Of a DNA stretch of 60,292 nt, positions 51,298-60,292 are shown one piece after another. The notes under the pieces were generated by a model. The model saw only the letters and a list, made by a program, of their open reading frames with translations, did no database searches and had not been told where the DNA came from. The position numbers and the translations under genes were made by a program. Positions within the stretch are counted from its first letter, which is position 1; every line of letters begins with the position of its first letter. This DNA comes from JAWVFN01 sp963696625. GTDB taxonomy: Bacteria; Actinomycetota; Thermoleophilia; Solirubrobacterales; 70-9. The stretch lies in contig CAVOKZ010000041.1 of NCBI GenBank assembly GCA_963696625.1, forward strand, positions 1 through 60,292, given 5' to 3'.

Positions 51298-52842
51298 TTA
51301 AGGATTGCGCGAGTAGACGTGCCAGTAATCGGTGACTTCGGGGATCTGGCCGATCGAGTTGAAGCCCCCCTGCTGCTTGCACGGCGGGCGCGGCACCGTC
51401 GAGCTGTCGGGCTCGCCGGCGAAGGCGTATTGCTGGATCCGGTCGAAGAGGTCCTGGGCCGCGGCGACGTCGCCGCCGGTCCTCGCGTTGAAGTCCGGGT
51501 CGTTCGGCGTGTTGGGGTCGAGCGACGCGGTCAAACCGCCGCTGCAGGTATGGAAGGAGGAGAGGCCCGAGGCGAGCTGGTTGTAGCCGCCGGCCGCCGT
51601 GTAGGGGTTGCTTCGGTTGCTGTCGAGGCGGCCGGTCGGGAACGCGGCCACGGTCTCCGGGGCGAGCGGATTGATCGTCCGCAGGTAGTGGGTCGGGTTG
51701 AACCCGGACTCCTGGGTGCTGTTGGTCGCCTGGGTGGCGGCGGTGGCGTTGCCGAGGAACGCGGTGATCTCCTGGCGATACGGGACCAGGGCGTCGAGGA
51801 CCGGCTGCAGCTGGTTGGTGAACGGATCGAGCGCCGCGAGCAGCGGCGGCAGGTCCGAGCCGAGGATCGTGCGGAACGCACCGAAGCCCGAGGCCGCCTT
51901 CTCGGAGATCGGCTTCAGCCCGTTGAAGAACTGTCGCAGGTAGGGCGCGAGCCGGCCCGTGTACTTGAGCACCGGGCTCAGCTGGCGCGCCGCGGGGCGC
52001 AGCTGGTTGACCAGCGGGTCGGTCGACTTGGCGAAGGTGTCGACGCGGTCGAGGGTCGCCTGCGACTCGTCGAGGAACGTCGGCAGCACGCGGAAGGTGT
52101 CGGCGAGGTCCTGGTTACGGACCGCCGTCGTGTGGAAGACCGTGTCGGCGTTCTGTATCAGCCCGCGAAGCTGGCCCTGGCGCTCTGAGATCGCGTTGAA
52201 GACGACTCCGGTGTTGCGGACGAGCTGCTGGGTCGCGAGGCTCTGGGTGTCGAGCACGCGGAGCACCCGGTTGGCGTCCTCGGCGAACGGCTCGAGGTTG
52301 GCGATCGCGGCCGAGATGTCGGCGCCGCGGCCGGCGGTCGCCTCGGCGGCCCCCTGCATCCAGGTCTGGAACGAGGCCCGGGTCTTGGCGTCGAAGGTGC
52401 GATAGATCTCGTCGAGCTGGACCGAGTCGGCGACCTGCGCCTGGGGCAGCTCTGCGTTCTCGGGCAGCGTCCCCGAGTCCTTCGAGCCCGGGGTCAGCTC
52501 GACGTAGGTCTCACCGAGCAGCGTCTTCTGGCGCAGCATCGCTCGCGTGTCGGCCGGGATCGGCGCGTACTTGCCGTCGATCTCGATCGTCGCCAGCGCG
52601 AAGTTGCCGTCGCCGAGCTGGATGTCCTTGACCTTGCCGACCGAGACGCTGGAGATCCGCACGTCGGACTCCTTGGACAGCGTCGTGCCCTCTGTGACCG
52701 GCACCTTGATCCGGTAGCCCTCCGGGCTGAGCGGCGCCGAGCCGCCGAAGGCGGTCCAGATGAAGAGCAGCAGCGCGAAGCACGAGAGCGCGAACGCCAC
52801 AGCGACGGCGACCTGACCGAATGTCGGTGCGCGGGTCTCCAT
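51298..52842 (-). CDS. Mce-family protein 6 (last in operon)
   Basis: A 514-aa MCE protein. One N-terminal membrane helix (about residues 14-32), an MCE/MlaD domain (YRIKVPVTEGTTLSKESDVR then ISSVSVGKVKDI), and a long helical region carrying LLGETYVELTPGSKD. Mce proteins assemble into a periplasmic channel that ferries lipids to YrbE/MceG-type transporters. ATGA overlap with Mce 5. The C-terminus is Pro-rich with two Cys. Confidence 0.9.
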   Translation of the reverse strand: METRAPTFGQVAVAVAFALSCFALLLFIWTAFGGSAPLSPEGYRIKVPVTEGTTLSKESDVRISSVSVGKVKDIQLGDGNFALATIEIDGKYAPIPADTRAMLRQKTLLGETYVELTPGSKDSGTLPENAELPQAQVADSVQLDEIYRTFDAKTRASFQTWMQGAAEATAGRGADISAAIANLEPFAEDANRVLRVLDTQSLATQQLVRNTGVVFNAISERQGQLRGLIQNADTVFHTTAVRNQDLADTFRVLPTFLDESQATLDRVDTFAKSTDPLVNQLRPAARQLSPVLKYTGRLAPYLRQFFNGLKPISEKAASGFGAFRTILGSDLPPLLAALDPFTNQLQPVLDALVPYRQEITAFLGNATAATQATNSTQESGFNPTHYLRTINPLAPETVAAFPTGRLDSNRSNPYTAAGGYNQLASGLSSFHTCSGGLTASLDPNTPNDPDFNARTGGDVAAAQDLFDRIQQYAFAGEPDSSTVPRPPCKQQGGFNSIGQIPEVTDYWHVYSRNP

Positions 52843-54159
52843 CAGCAGATCTCCGAGACGGTCGGGGCACGGGTGACCTGCAGCGATGTCCGCAGGAAGG
52901 GCCGGATCGTGGTCACGGCCTCGGCGATCCGGGCGGTGGAGCAGGAGAGCATCACGATGCCGCGACGCAGCGGGCCGTGGGCGTCCTGGGTAAGCCACTG
53001 CGAGTTGGTGTCGTGGTTGAGCCAGGGCACGTAGAAGAGGAAGCCCTCGGCGGGCCCGGGCGGGTTGTAGGCGAGTGCGTTGAGCCCCGTGTTGAGGTTC
53101 TTGAGCGCGTTATCGAGCGGCGGGATGCTGCCGCCGAGCGCCGTCGCGGCCTGGGCGACGTGGGTGACCGGGGTGCGGACCTGGCGCGCGAACGGCCGGA
53201 TCTGGTCGCGAATCGGCGTCGTCGTCCGGGTGAAGAACGGCTGCGCCTTCTTCAGGCTCGGCGCCAGCGCCTTGGCGCCGGGGAGCAGCTTGTGGAGCGC
53301 CGGCTGGGCCTGCTCCGCAAACGCCTGCGTGCCGTCGAGCGCGAGGTGGGTTTCCTTCAGCGCCGCCGGCAGCTCACGCACGGCGCTGCGGATCGAGGCC
53401 TCCTGGGCCGCGAACGAGCTCAGCACGTCGTCGGAAGAGTCGATGAAGTCGCTCAGCGTCTGGTCGTTGTTGCCGAGCTCCTCGGCGAGCAGGCGGAAGT
53501 TGTGGATCGAGTTGCGGATGTTCTCGCGACGGACAGCGAGCGCGCCGGTGATCTGCGCGATGTCGCGCGAGGTCGGCTCGAGCCGGCGCAGCGCCGAGGA
53601 GAGCTCGAGCCCCTTGCCGCCGAGCCCCCGGGCGCCGTCGGCGAGCAACAGCGTGAGGAAGCCGCGGGTGTCGCCGTCGAGGGTCGCCAGCACCTCGTCG
53701 GGGTTGACGTTGGGCTGGGTCGAGGCGAGCGGGATCGTCGCCCCGTCTTCGATCTCGGCCGTGGCAACTCCCGGGTCGATCTCGAGCACCATGTCGTTGA
53801 GCCCGGTCTTCGGGCGAACCAGGATCGACGCGTCGGGATGGATCAGCGGCGCGTACTTGTCCTCGACGTCCATCGTCACAACGGCGTGGCCGTTGGAGAA
53901 GCTCGACCTTGCTGATCTCCCCCACCCTGACGCCGGCGACCTCGACCGACTGGCCCTGGCCGGGGGTCAGCGACTGAGCCGTGCTCAGCTCGGCCTTGAG
54001 CTCGATGCGGTCGGCGCCGAGCACCGGGACCCACCCGGGCAGCGCCAGGCGCTGGTTGGCGAGGATGATCCCGAGGCTGACCAGCCCGATGAGGAAGATG
54101 ACGACGAGCGCCGCGAAGTCCTTCTTGTTGCCTCTGACTGTGCGTCGCAGCTGTCTCAT
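52842..54159 (-). CDS. Mce-family protein 5, one frameshift
   Basis: The membrane helix and start of the MCE domain (NKKDFAALVVIFLIGLVSLG, SVEVAGVRVGEISKVEL) are in one frame; from about 53890 the domain continues as NGHAVVTMDVEDKYAPL in another and runs intact for 345 codons. Total length is one base over a multiple of three. All other genes of the operon are clean, so a single-base assembly error is quite likely. Expected product about 438 aa. Confidence 0.8.
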
Positions 54160-55676
54160 GGCGCCGGGCTCGCGGGGCCGGGTGCGGCGATCGGCCCGTT
54201 CAGGTCGGGGATGTCGTTGGCGGAGCAGGGAACGTCGGTCCGGTAGGTGGGCCGGCCGAACTGCAGCGACGGCTGGCTGCCCTGGGGCGGCCCGTACGGC
54301 ACACCAATCGCGTTGCCGAACAGTTGGTCGTTCTGGAAGCCGCCGTTCGGGTTCGAGGAGTGAACGAGGTCCGGGCCGCCGCCGGACTGGAAGCGCAGGT
54401 AGGGCCCGTTGCCGTCGAAGTTCTGGCTCTCGCCCGAGAACCCGACCGTCGCGTAGAAGAACTCCTTGTAGTTGGGCGAGCCGGTGGAGTTCGCCGGGAT
54501 CGCATCCTCGATCGGCACGTCGCCGGTCGGAAGCAGAACCTGGCCGGCGCAGCGGCTCGTCTGCTCTAGCTGGTTGAACAGGTTCTGGCCGGTGTGGGCC
54601 GTCGTCGCCAGCCCCGGCGCGGCGATCCGCAGCTGCTTGGCGATCGGCTTCAGCTCCTTGTCGCCGAGCAACGGCCGGGCCTGGGCCAGCCACGGCGTCG
54701 CCGCGTCGATCGTCGCCGGCAGCTCGGCGACCCCGGGCTCGATGCCGCGCGCGAAGGCGCGCAGGTCGGGGAAGGTGTTGTTGAGGGCGAGCAGGGCCGG
54801 ACGCGCCTGGGTCACCGTCGGGCCGAGCTCGCGGATCGCGGCGTTGAGGTTCTTTGCCTCGGAGGCGAAGGCGCCTGCGGTCGTGTTGAAGTTGGTGATC
54901 AGGCCCTGGAGCTCGGTCTCCTGGGAGATCAGCGCGCGGAAGGTCTGGTCGCCCGCCGCGAGCAGGCCGGAGAGATCGTGCGGCTCGGTGCCGAGCAGCG
55001 CCTCGTTGACAACCGCCGTGTCGCGGCCCGCGGGGCCGCCGTACTTGAAAGCCCCGTTGATCGCCTGCGCCGCGGACTTGCCCTGCACCGAGGGGTCCTG
55101 GCCGACGTCCTCGGCCGCGGTCGGCACGTGGTTGAGCGCGGTGCCGTAGCCCTCGAGCAGGATCCGCAGGTTCTCGCGCGACGGTGCCTGCAGCGAGGTG
55201 AGGATCTCGTCGAGCTGGACCGCGGTCGCGGTCTGCGAGATCGGGATCACTCCCCCGTCGTCCAGCTCGGGCGAGCCCGGCGTCCCGGGCTGCAGGTCGA
55301 GGAAGAAGTTGCCCTCGAGGAAGATGCGGGGCCGGATCTTCACGGTCGAGTCGGCGCGCACGGGCCGACCCTCCTCGTCGACGGTGAAGGTCACCTCGGT
55401 CGCGTTGCCGACGCTCTTGGTGCTGACGACCTTGCCGACGTTGACGCCGGCGATCCGCACCGGCGAGTCCTTGCGGATGTTGGCGGCGTTCTCGAACACC
55501 GCGTTGACCTCGTAGTGGCGCATGAAAGGCAGCTCCTTGGTCACGGCGAGGTAGCTGCCGGCGACCACGAGCGCCACCAGGATCAGGCCCACCGTCACCC
55601 GGTTCATCCCCTTCGGGCGGCGGTGGTAGATGCGCTCGTCGTAGTCCTTCTTCTTGATCTCGACGTCGGGCGGCAT
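54156..55676 (-). CDS. Mce-family protein 4
   Basis: A 506-aa MCE protein. A charged cytoplasmic leader (EIKKKDYDERIYHRRPKGM) precedes one membrane helix (RVTVGLILVALVVAGSYLAV), the MCE domain (ENAANIRKDSPVRIAGVNVG) and a helical barrel region. Overlaps both neighbours in ATGA junctions. The C-terminal 80 residues are Pro/Gly-rich with two Cys. Confidence 0.92.
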   Translation of the reverse strand: MPPDVEIKKKDYDERIYHRRPKGMNRVTVGLILVALVVAGSYLAVTKELPFMRHYEVNAVFENAANIRKDSPVRIAGVNVGKVVSTKSVGNATEVTFTVDEEGRPVRADSTVKIRPRIFLEGNFFLDLQPGTPGSPELDDGGVIPISQTATAVQLDEILTSLQAPSRENLRILLEGYGTALNHVPTAAEDVGQDPSVQGKSAAQAINGAFKYGGPAGRDTAVVNEALLGTEPHDLSGLLAAGDQTFRALISQETELQGLITNFNTTAGAFASEAKNLNAAIRELGPTVTQARPALLALNNTFPDLRAFARGIEPGVAELPATIDAATPWLAQARPLLGDKELKPIAKQLRIAAPGLATTAHTGQNLFNQLEQTSRCAGQVLLPTGDVPIEDAIPANSTGSPNYKEFFYATVGFSGESQNFDGNGPYLRFQSGGGPDLVHSSNPNGGFQNDQLFGNAIGVPYGPPQGSQPSLQFGRPTYRTDVPCSANDIPDLNGPIAAPGPASPAP

Positions 55677-57178
55677 CAGCTCTTGCCCTTCTTCTTCTTG
55701 TTCTTGTTGACGCACTTTTTGGTCTTCTTGTCGAGCTTCTTCGGCGACTTGCAGGTCTTCTTGGTCGTCAACTGCTCCGAGGTGTTGGTCCCCTGGTTGC
55801 CGGGCACGTTGCCGATCACCGGCCGGCCGTTGATGTAGGTCTCGTTCCCCGCCTCGCACTCGTGGGTCTGCCCCGGCGCCGCCGTGTTCGGATACGGGTT
55901 GTAGTGGAGGTAGTTGCCGGGCAGGGTGCCGCCGCCGTTGGCCGGCGCCGAGGCGGGGCTGCCCTCGTTGTTGGGACCGTCGGGCGGCGCGAAGGAGATG
56001 AACCGCTGCCAGCTGCCGATGCCGTCACCGAGCGAGAGCATGCTCGAGACGTTGCGGAACAGCAGCGAGCCGTAGTTGCAGACCGACTGTGCCGGGGCGA
56101 CGAAGGAGACGGTCGGGTTGAGGGCATTGAAGACGGTGGTCAGCTGACTGATCCCGGTCGTCGCCGTGGTGTTCTGGGAGAAGTCGAGCAGCGTCTGCGC
56201 CGTCGGGACGAGCTGGGCGTTGAGCTTCGGCGAGGCCTTCAGCGCCGGAATCCCCTTGTTGGCCGCCTTCAAGAGGACGTGGGACGTGGGGGCCAGTGCC
56301 GCGAAGCCCGGGCGCAGGTCGCCGAACAGATGCGCGGTGTCGTCGACGAAGCGGTTGATCCGCGGCGAGGTGCGCGCCAGGGTGTCGAAGGTCTCGGGCG
56401 TGCGCTCGATCGCCTGCTGGATGAAGGGGCGGGCTACGGTCGCGAGCGCTCCGAAGGTCGTGTCGAGCGAGACGAAGATGTCGGCCTGCTGCTCGGCGAC
56501 CGGGGCGGCTTCCGCCGCGGCGCGCGAGAGCCCGGTCACGAACCCGCGCAGGTCGGTCTGCGGCGAAGCGAGGTTGCGCATCACCGGCTCGAGCACCTCG
56601 ACCAGCGGCCGCAGCTCCTGGATCGCGCCGTTGAGCTGCGCCCCGCGGCCGGCGAGCGCGTTGCCGAACTCCAGGAGGTTGACCTGAATCGCCTCGCGCG
56701 TCGGCTCGTCGAAGGTGTTGAAGAGCTGGTCGATCTCGACCGGCTCGGGCTGCGCGGCGCTGAGCGGCAGGATGCCGCCCTCCTGCAGGCCCTGGGTCGC
56801 GGTCCCGCGGGTGATCTCGAGGTACTTGAGGCCGAGCGCCGACCGCGAGCGGACGATCACGGTCGAGTCGTCGGGCAGCGGCTTCTGGTCGCGGTCGAGC
56901 TCGAGGTCGACCTTGGCGTTGACCGAGCCGTCGGCGCCGGTCTCGGGCTCGACGTCGGTGACCTGGCCGACGCGGACGCCGCCGATCCGGACCTCGTTGC
57001 CCTTGATCAGCGTGTTCGCGTTCGGGATCTCGACCGAGATCCGGTAGGTCGGCACGAACGGGAGGCCGTTGTTGGCGTTGTAGGCGAGGAAGACCGCGAC
57101 CAGCGCGATCAGCACGGTGACCGCGCCGACCAGGGTCGGGCTGCCGGCGAGGGTGACCGCGCGCGAGTTGCGCCTCAC
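55676..57178 (-). CDS. Mce-family protein 3, Lys-rich tail
   Basis: A 500-aa MCE protein with an N-terminal helix (LVGAVTVLIALVAVFLAY), MCE domain (NTLIKGNEVRIGGVRVGQVT) and a helical region. The last 30 residues are strikingly basic with paired Cys (TKKTCKSPKKLDKKTKKCV then KNKKKKGKS). Such a tail outside the membrane may bind anionic wall polymers. GTG start in a GTGA overlap with Mce 2. Confidence 0.92.
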   Translation of the reverse strand: MRRNSRAVTLAGSPTLVGAVTVLIALVAVFLAYNANNGLPFVPTYRISVEIPNANTLIKGNEVRIGGVRVGQVTDVEPETGADGSVNAKVDLELDRDQKPLPDDSTVIVRSRSALGLKYLEITRGTATQGLQEGGILPLSAAQPEPVEIDQLFNTFDEPTREAIQVNLLEFGNALAGRGAQLNGAIQELRPLVEVLEPVMRNLASPQTDLRGFVTGLSRAAAEAAPVAEQQADIFVSLDTTFGALATVARPFIQQAIERTPETFDTLARTSPRINRFVDDTAHLFGDLRPGFAALAPTSHVLLKAANKGIPALKASPKLNAQLVPTAQTLLDFSQNTTATTGISQLTTVFNALNPTVSFVAPAQSVCNYGSLLFRNVSSMLSLGDGIGSWQRFISFAPPDGPNNEGSPASAPANGGGTLPGNYLHYNPYPNTAAPGQTHECEAGNETYINGRPVIGNVPGNQGTNTSEQLTTKKTCKSPKKLDKKTKKCVNKNKKKKGKS

Positions 57179-58722
57179 TTGCCTGCCTCCCCGTTGTCGT
57201 CGGGGCCGAGGAGGTAGTCGAGCGCCTGGGCGGCATCGTCGGGCGTGGTGGTGGTCTGCGCGTCGGTGGTGGTCTCGCCGCCGCCGGGATCGCCGGGCTC
57301 AGCCGCGACTCCGGTGGCGTCGAGGGGCGAGGCCCCCGGCACGACCGGCACCGTGCGCAGGCCCGAGCTCTTCGCCTTCTTCTTTTTCTTCTGCTTCTCC
57401 TTGCACTTCTTTCTCTTCTTCTTGTTCTTCTGCTGGCACTTCTTGTTCGAAGGCTCCGCCGGCTGGAAGAACGCCTCGCAGCCGGACTGGACGATCACCT
57501 GGTAGTCGAGGCAGGTGGTGAGCTGGAGGTTGGCCCGGAGGAAGTGGCCGGCATTGTCGTAGCCGTTGGTCGAGCCGACCGTGTTGTAGATGAAGTCGGT
57601 GAGGTACCTGAAGCCGTTGGTCTTGTTGAAGGTCTCGAGCAGCCCCGAGAGCCCGTTGGCGGTCGGGATCTGCGAGTTGCCGAGGTCCCGCGCCTGGACG
57701 ATGACCGGGTCGGCGGCGACGATCTTCGGTCCGGCGGTCTCGGCGGCGTCGCCGAGGGTGTCGAGGGCGGGGATCCCGGCCTCGGCGAGCGGCCCGAGCC
57801 TCTGGGTCACCTTGCTGAAGTCCTTGGCCGCGGCGTTGATGTCGGTGAACAGCGGCACGCCCTGGTGGGTGAGGCCGCGGAGGCTCTTCATCGTGCCGCG
57901 GATCTGGTGCAGCGCCGACGGCAGCTGCTGCAGGCCCTCCTCGAACTGCGGCTGGCGCTCGAGCACCGCATCGTTGACGTCGTTGGTGTTCGCGATGAAG
58001 CCCGTGATGTGACTGCGCTCGCGGGCGAGCGGCGTCAGGATCGTGTCGGAGTCCCGGGCGAGGCCGGCGAGGTCCTGGTTCTGCTGGGCGAGGATCGAGA
58101 GCACCCGGTCGGTCTGGCGCAGCGCCGGGTCGGCGCGGTCGACGATCTCCGCGAGGTCCGCGCCGCGGGCCGCGACGCCGGCGCCGAGCTCGTTGAGGAT
58201 CAGCCGGAAGCGGTCGGCGTAGGGCTTGCGGGAGATGTTCTGAATCAGGTCGAGGTCGACCGTCTTGCCGTTCTGCTCGACCGGCAGCAGGTGCTGGCCG
58301 GCGCCGGGCTGACCCTCGGGGACCTCGGCGAGCGGCGGCGGCAGCGGGCTGCCCGGGGCGCGCGCCTGGGTCGGCGTGCAGTCGATGAACTTCTCGCCGA
58401 TCAACGACTGCGGGCGGATCAGGCATGAGGCGTCGGAGCGGAAGTCCTGGAAGCCCGGGTTGTCGATCTTCATGACGACGACGGCCTTGCCCGGCTCCGA
58501 GGCGCCGTCGGGGCTGGTCTCCTCGCCCGGCATCGAAAGGTCGACCGAGGAGACGGTCCCGACCTGGGCGCCGGCGATCTGGACCTCCTCGCCGGGGACG
58601 ACGAAGGCGGCCGTGTCGAAGATCGCCCTGACCTCGTAGGAATCCTCGCCGCCGGAGAAGATGCCGCCCAACGCGACGAGCGCCGCGATCAGGACCACGA
58701 ATATGGCGATTGCCCTCCTCAT
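57175..58722 (-). CDS. Mce-family protein 2, Lys-rich segment
   Basis: A 515-aa MCE protein. N-terminal helix (AIAIFVVLIAALVALGGIF), MCE domain (FVVPGEEVQIAGAQVGTVSS), helical region, then a basic Cys-containing stretch (NKKCQQKNKKKRKKCKEKQK) before a Thr/Gly-rich acidic tail. The arrangement of basic residues between cysteines echoes Mce 3. ATGA and GTGA overlaps with its neighbours. Confidence 0.92.
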   Translation of the reverse strand: MRRAIAIFVVLIAALVALGGIFSGGEDSYEVRAIFDTAAFVVPGEEVQIAGAQVGTVSSVDLSMPGEETSPDGASEPGKAVVVMKIDNPGFQDFRSDASCLIRPQSLIGEKFIDCTPTQARAPGSPLPPPLAEVPEGQPGAGQHLLPVEQNGKTVDLDLIQNISRKPYADRFRLILNELGAGVAARGADLAEIVDRADPALRQTDRVLSILAQQNQDLAGLARDSDTILTPLARERSHITGFIANTNDVNDAVLERQPQFEEGLQQLPSALHQIRGTMKSLRGLTHQGVPLFTDINAAAKDFSKVTQRLGPLAEAGIPALDTLGDAAETAGPKIVAADPVIVQARDLGNSQIPTANGLSGLLETFNKTNGFRYLTDFIYNTVGSTNGYDNAGHFLRANLQLTTCLDYQVIVQSGCEAFFQPAEPSNKKCQQKNKKKRKKCKEKQKKKKKAKSSGLRTVPVVPGASPLDATGVAAEPGDPGGGETTTDAQTTTTPDDAAQALDYLLGPDDNGEAGK

Positions 58723-60104
58723 GGTCCCGGTGGGATCTGACTCGAGTTGCAGTCGCTCGGGCTCGAGAGGTTGCCGAGGTCGAGGAACGGGTTGGAGCCG
58801 TCGGGCTGTGTCTGGGAAGCCGCGCCCGGGCAGCGCTTGTTGATGTCGAAGTCGAGGTCATCGAACTGCTGAGAGGCGGGGATGGGCTGGAGCAGTCCGG
58901 TCCCCGGGTTGTCGAAGTGGAAGAGCCCGAGCTGCGCCGGCTGGATTCGCGTGTAGTGCCCGTCGGCGTCGTAGAAGGCCGTGACCTGCCCGAGCTTGGT
59001 CACGGCGCCGAGCAGGTCCGGCACGTACGGCCGCGCGAACTGGATGACCGGGGTCGAGTCCTGGCTCGCGTCGATCGCCGGCTGTTGGGCCGAGGCGACC
59101 GAGGACTGGAGCCCCGGCAGGTCGGCGACGGTGTCCTTGAGGTCGTTGGCCTTGCCCTTGACGTTGGCCGCGGTGGCGAGGTCGGCGAATACCGGGATCG
59201 ACTTCTTCGCCACCGGCTTGACCTTCTTCAGGAACGGCGCCAGGTTCTTGGTCGCGGGCTTCGAGGTCGCGACCAGCGGGTCGAGGTCGTCGAGCGCGTC
59301 GCGGAGGTTGAAGAAGGTGGTGTTGGCCTGGCGCAGCGCCGGCGGCAGGCTGCGCAGCGCCTGGTCGAACGAGCGGTTCTCGGAGGTGATCGCGCCGAGC
59401 GCCTCGTTCGCATTCGGAACCAGCTCGGCGAGTTGCTGGCGGCGCTCGGCGACGGCGGTGACCACGCGCGAGCTGTCGACGAGGAAGTTGGAGAGCCCCC
59501 CCTCATCGCGGTCGAGCTCCTTCAGCAGGTTGTCGGTCGCGACCAGTGCCGGGCTGAAGTACTTGTAGGAGTCGTTGGCCTCCTCGCCGACTCCGGCGTA
59601 TGCGGCCGCGTTGCCCTGAATCACGTCCTGGAGCGCCTTGCGCGTGGGCGCGTCGAAGGTGTCGAAGAGCTGGTCGAGGTCGACGGCGGAGGTCGTGTCG
59701 TCGGCGGTGATCACGCCGTCGGCGGGGATCTCGGGGAGATTGTTGGGCCCCGGGCTGAGAGAGACGTAGCGGTTGGCGACGCCCGAGAGCGAGGTCGCCC
59801 GCACGATCGCTGTCGTCCCCTCGTGCAGCGTGCGGTCGGTCTCGAAAGTGATCTCGGCCTGCGAATCGTTGTCCAATTCGACGCTGGAGATCGAGCCGAC
59901 CGGCTTTCCGCCGATAAGAACTTGGTTCCCCTCGACCAGCTGGCCGCCATTCTCGAGCTGCAGCTTGTAGGTGTTCCCCCCACCGCAGCCGCCGAGGACG
60001 ACGATCGCGACCACGAACAAGGCAGCGGCCAACGCGCCCAGGGCGAGCAAGCGACGACGCGGATTTGAGCGCGCGGAACTAGTCAGAGCTACCTCTCTCC
60101 TCAT
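58719..60104 (-). CDS. Mce-family lipoprotein 1 (first in operon)
   Basis: A 461-aa MCE protein with a lipoprotein-like signal: LGALAAALFVVAIVVLGGC, Cys40 preceded by LGG. MCE domain GGQLVEGNQVLIGGKPVGSI follows directly, then the helical region. In actinobacterial mce operons one member is typically lipidated. Starts at the ATG at 60104 after GAGAAG; an upstream ATG at 60155 preceded by AAGG would add 17 residues. The YrbE permease genes expected upstream are beyond the window. Confidence 0.9.
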   Translation of the reverse strand: MRREVALTSSARSNPRRRLLALGALAAALFVVAIVVLGGCGGGNTYKLQLENGGQLVEGNQVLIGGKPVGSISSVELDNDSQAEITFETDRTLHEGTTAIVRATSLSGVANRYVSLSPGPNNLPEIPADGVITADDTTSAVDLDQLFDTFDAPTRKALQDVIQGNAAAYAGVGEEANDSYKYFSPALVATDNLLKELDRDEGGLSNFLVDSSRVVTAVAERRQQLAELVPNANEALGAITSENRSFDQALRSLPPALRQANTTFFNLRDALDDLDPLVATSKPATKNLAPFLKKVKPVAKKSIPVFADLATAANVKGKANDLKDTVADLPGLQSSVASAQQPAIDASQDSTPVIQFARPYVPDLLGAVTKLGQVTAFYDADGHYTRIQPAQLGLFHFDNPGTGLLQPIPASQQFDDLDFDINKRCPGAASQTQPDGSNPFLDLGNLSSPSDCNSSQIPPGP

Positions 60105-60155
60105 TACTTCTCGGCGCGCCCACGCATGACCTTGACCTCGCCGACTCGGTTTCAT

Positions 60156-60292
60156 CTCGCCTTAACGCGATACCCATCCTTCGTTCCCGGCGCCTCCTCC
60201 CCAGCAACCTATATGCAGGGGACCGCGGATTTCCCGCGCTTGGGCCTATTTGCCCGCTCTGAGTCCCATCTAGGCCTCGGAGGCCTGCAAGG
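60156..60292. other. Region upstream of the mce operon
   Basis: 137 bp with no coding frame I can support. On the minus strand TATAGG near 60210 could be a -10 element for the operon, without a good -35. If correct, this Mce operon is transcribed separately from its permease genes. Confidence 0.35.

Noticed and set aside
53374..54693. Minus-strand frame of 439 codons
   Set aside because: Contains the true Mce 5 N-terminus only in its middle; the rest is out-of-frame reading of neighbouring mce genes.
1..60292. CRISPR array, rRNA or prophage module
   Set aside because: No regularly spaced repeats with unique spacers, no rRNA-like stretch and no phage structural genes were seen; the tandem repeats found have short units without spacers.

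Overview
The window looks like a chromosomal contig from a high-GC Actinomycetota, most likely a Thermoleophilia (Solirubrobacterales-type) bacterium. The support is uniform high GC, a meso-DAP-type MurE, a compact mraZ-to-mraY cluster, a six-gene Mce operon, a Tad-type secretion locus, and many leaderless or ATGA/GTGA-overlapped genes. The taxon is inferred from gene content, not measured.

Layout. 21-1931 (+): a P1B metal ATPase. 2118-9966 (-): the division/cell-wall cluster mraZ-rsmH-ftsL-like-ftsI-murE-murF-mraY, with a MraZ-type operator of 10-bp-spaced TGGG repeats overlapping its promoter. 10610-12694 (+): a secreted DUF11 protein, followed by a block of short palindromic repeats. 13345-19545 (mostly -): a Tad/Flp-type apparatus (response regulator, histidine kinase, CpaB, CpaF, TadB, TadC), with a macro-domain gene and a small secreted protein between CpaB and CpaF. 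19621-26169: VapBC, Kup, a methyltransferase, GDPD, and a HTH/DUF6036 pair with a palindromic operator. 26170-38480: an accessory region with a DDE transposase, truncated copies of the response regulator and vapC, a tRNA 3'-end-like fragment, a dnaK 5' fragment, REP-like hairpins, an MFS pump, a haem-binding protein, a 6.1-kb segment bounded by a 245-bp direct repeat (frameshifted archease, P2-type ATPase, frameshifted USP, ZIP transporter, broken tyrosine recombinase), and a RelBE-type pair. 38494-43595: DUF192, Tag, Fur, an internally deleted SDR gene, GlpD and a nitroreductase, several of them frameshifted.

43623-50122 (-) is the most interesting system: a five-gene, translationally coupled operon behind a clear cobalamin riboswitch. 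It encodes a secreted DUF4430 protein with RTX-like repeats, a DUF4430 lipoprotein, an ECF T component, a fused EcfA-EcfA ATPase, and an ECF S component fused to a six-repeat alpha/alpha barrel. DUF4430 and the six-repeat barrel correspond to the two domains of animal intrinsic factor/transcobalamin. I read this as a vitamin B12 uptake machine that displays transcobalamin-like modules on the cell surface.

50227-51054 (-) is a secreted protein with a strong terminator. 51298-60104 (-) is a six-gene Mce operon (lipid/sterol import type) whose YrbE permeases must lie outside the window. One Mce gene carries a single frameshift, so some of the frameshifts in this window may be assembly errors rather than true pseudogenes.
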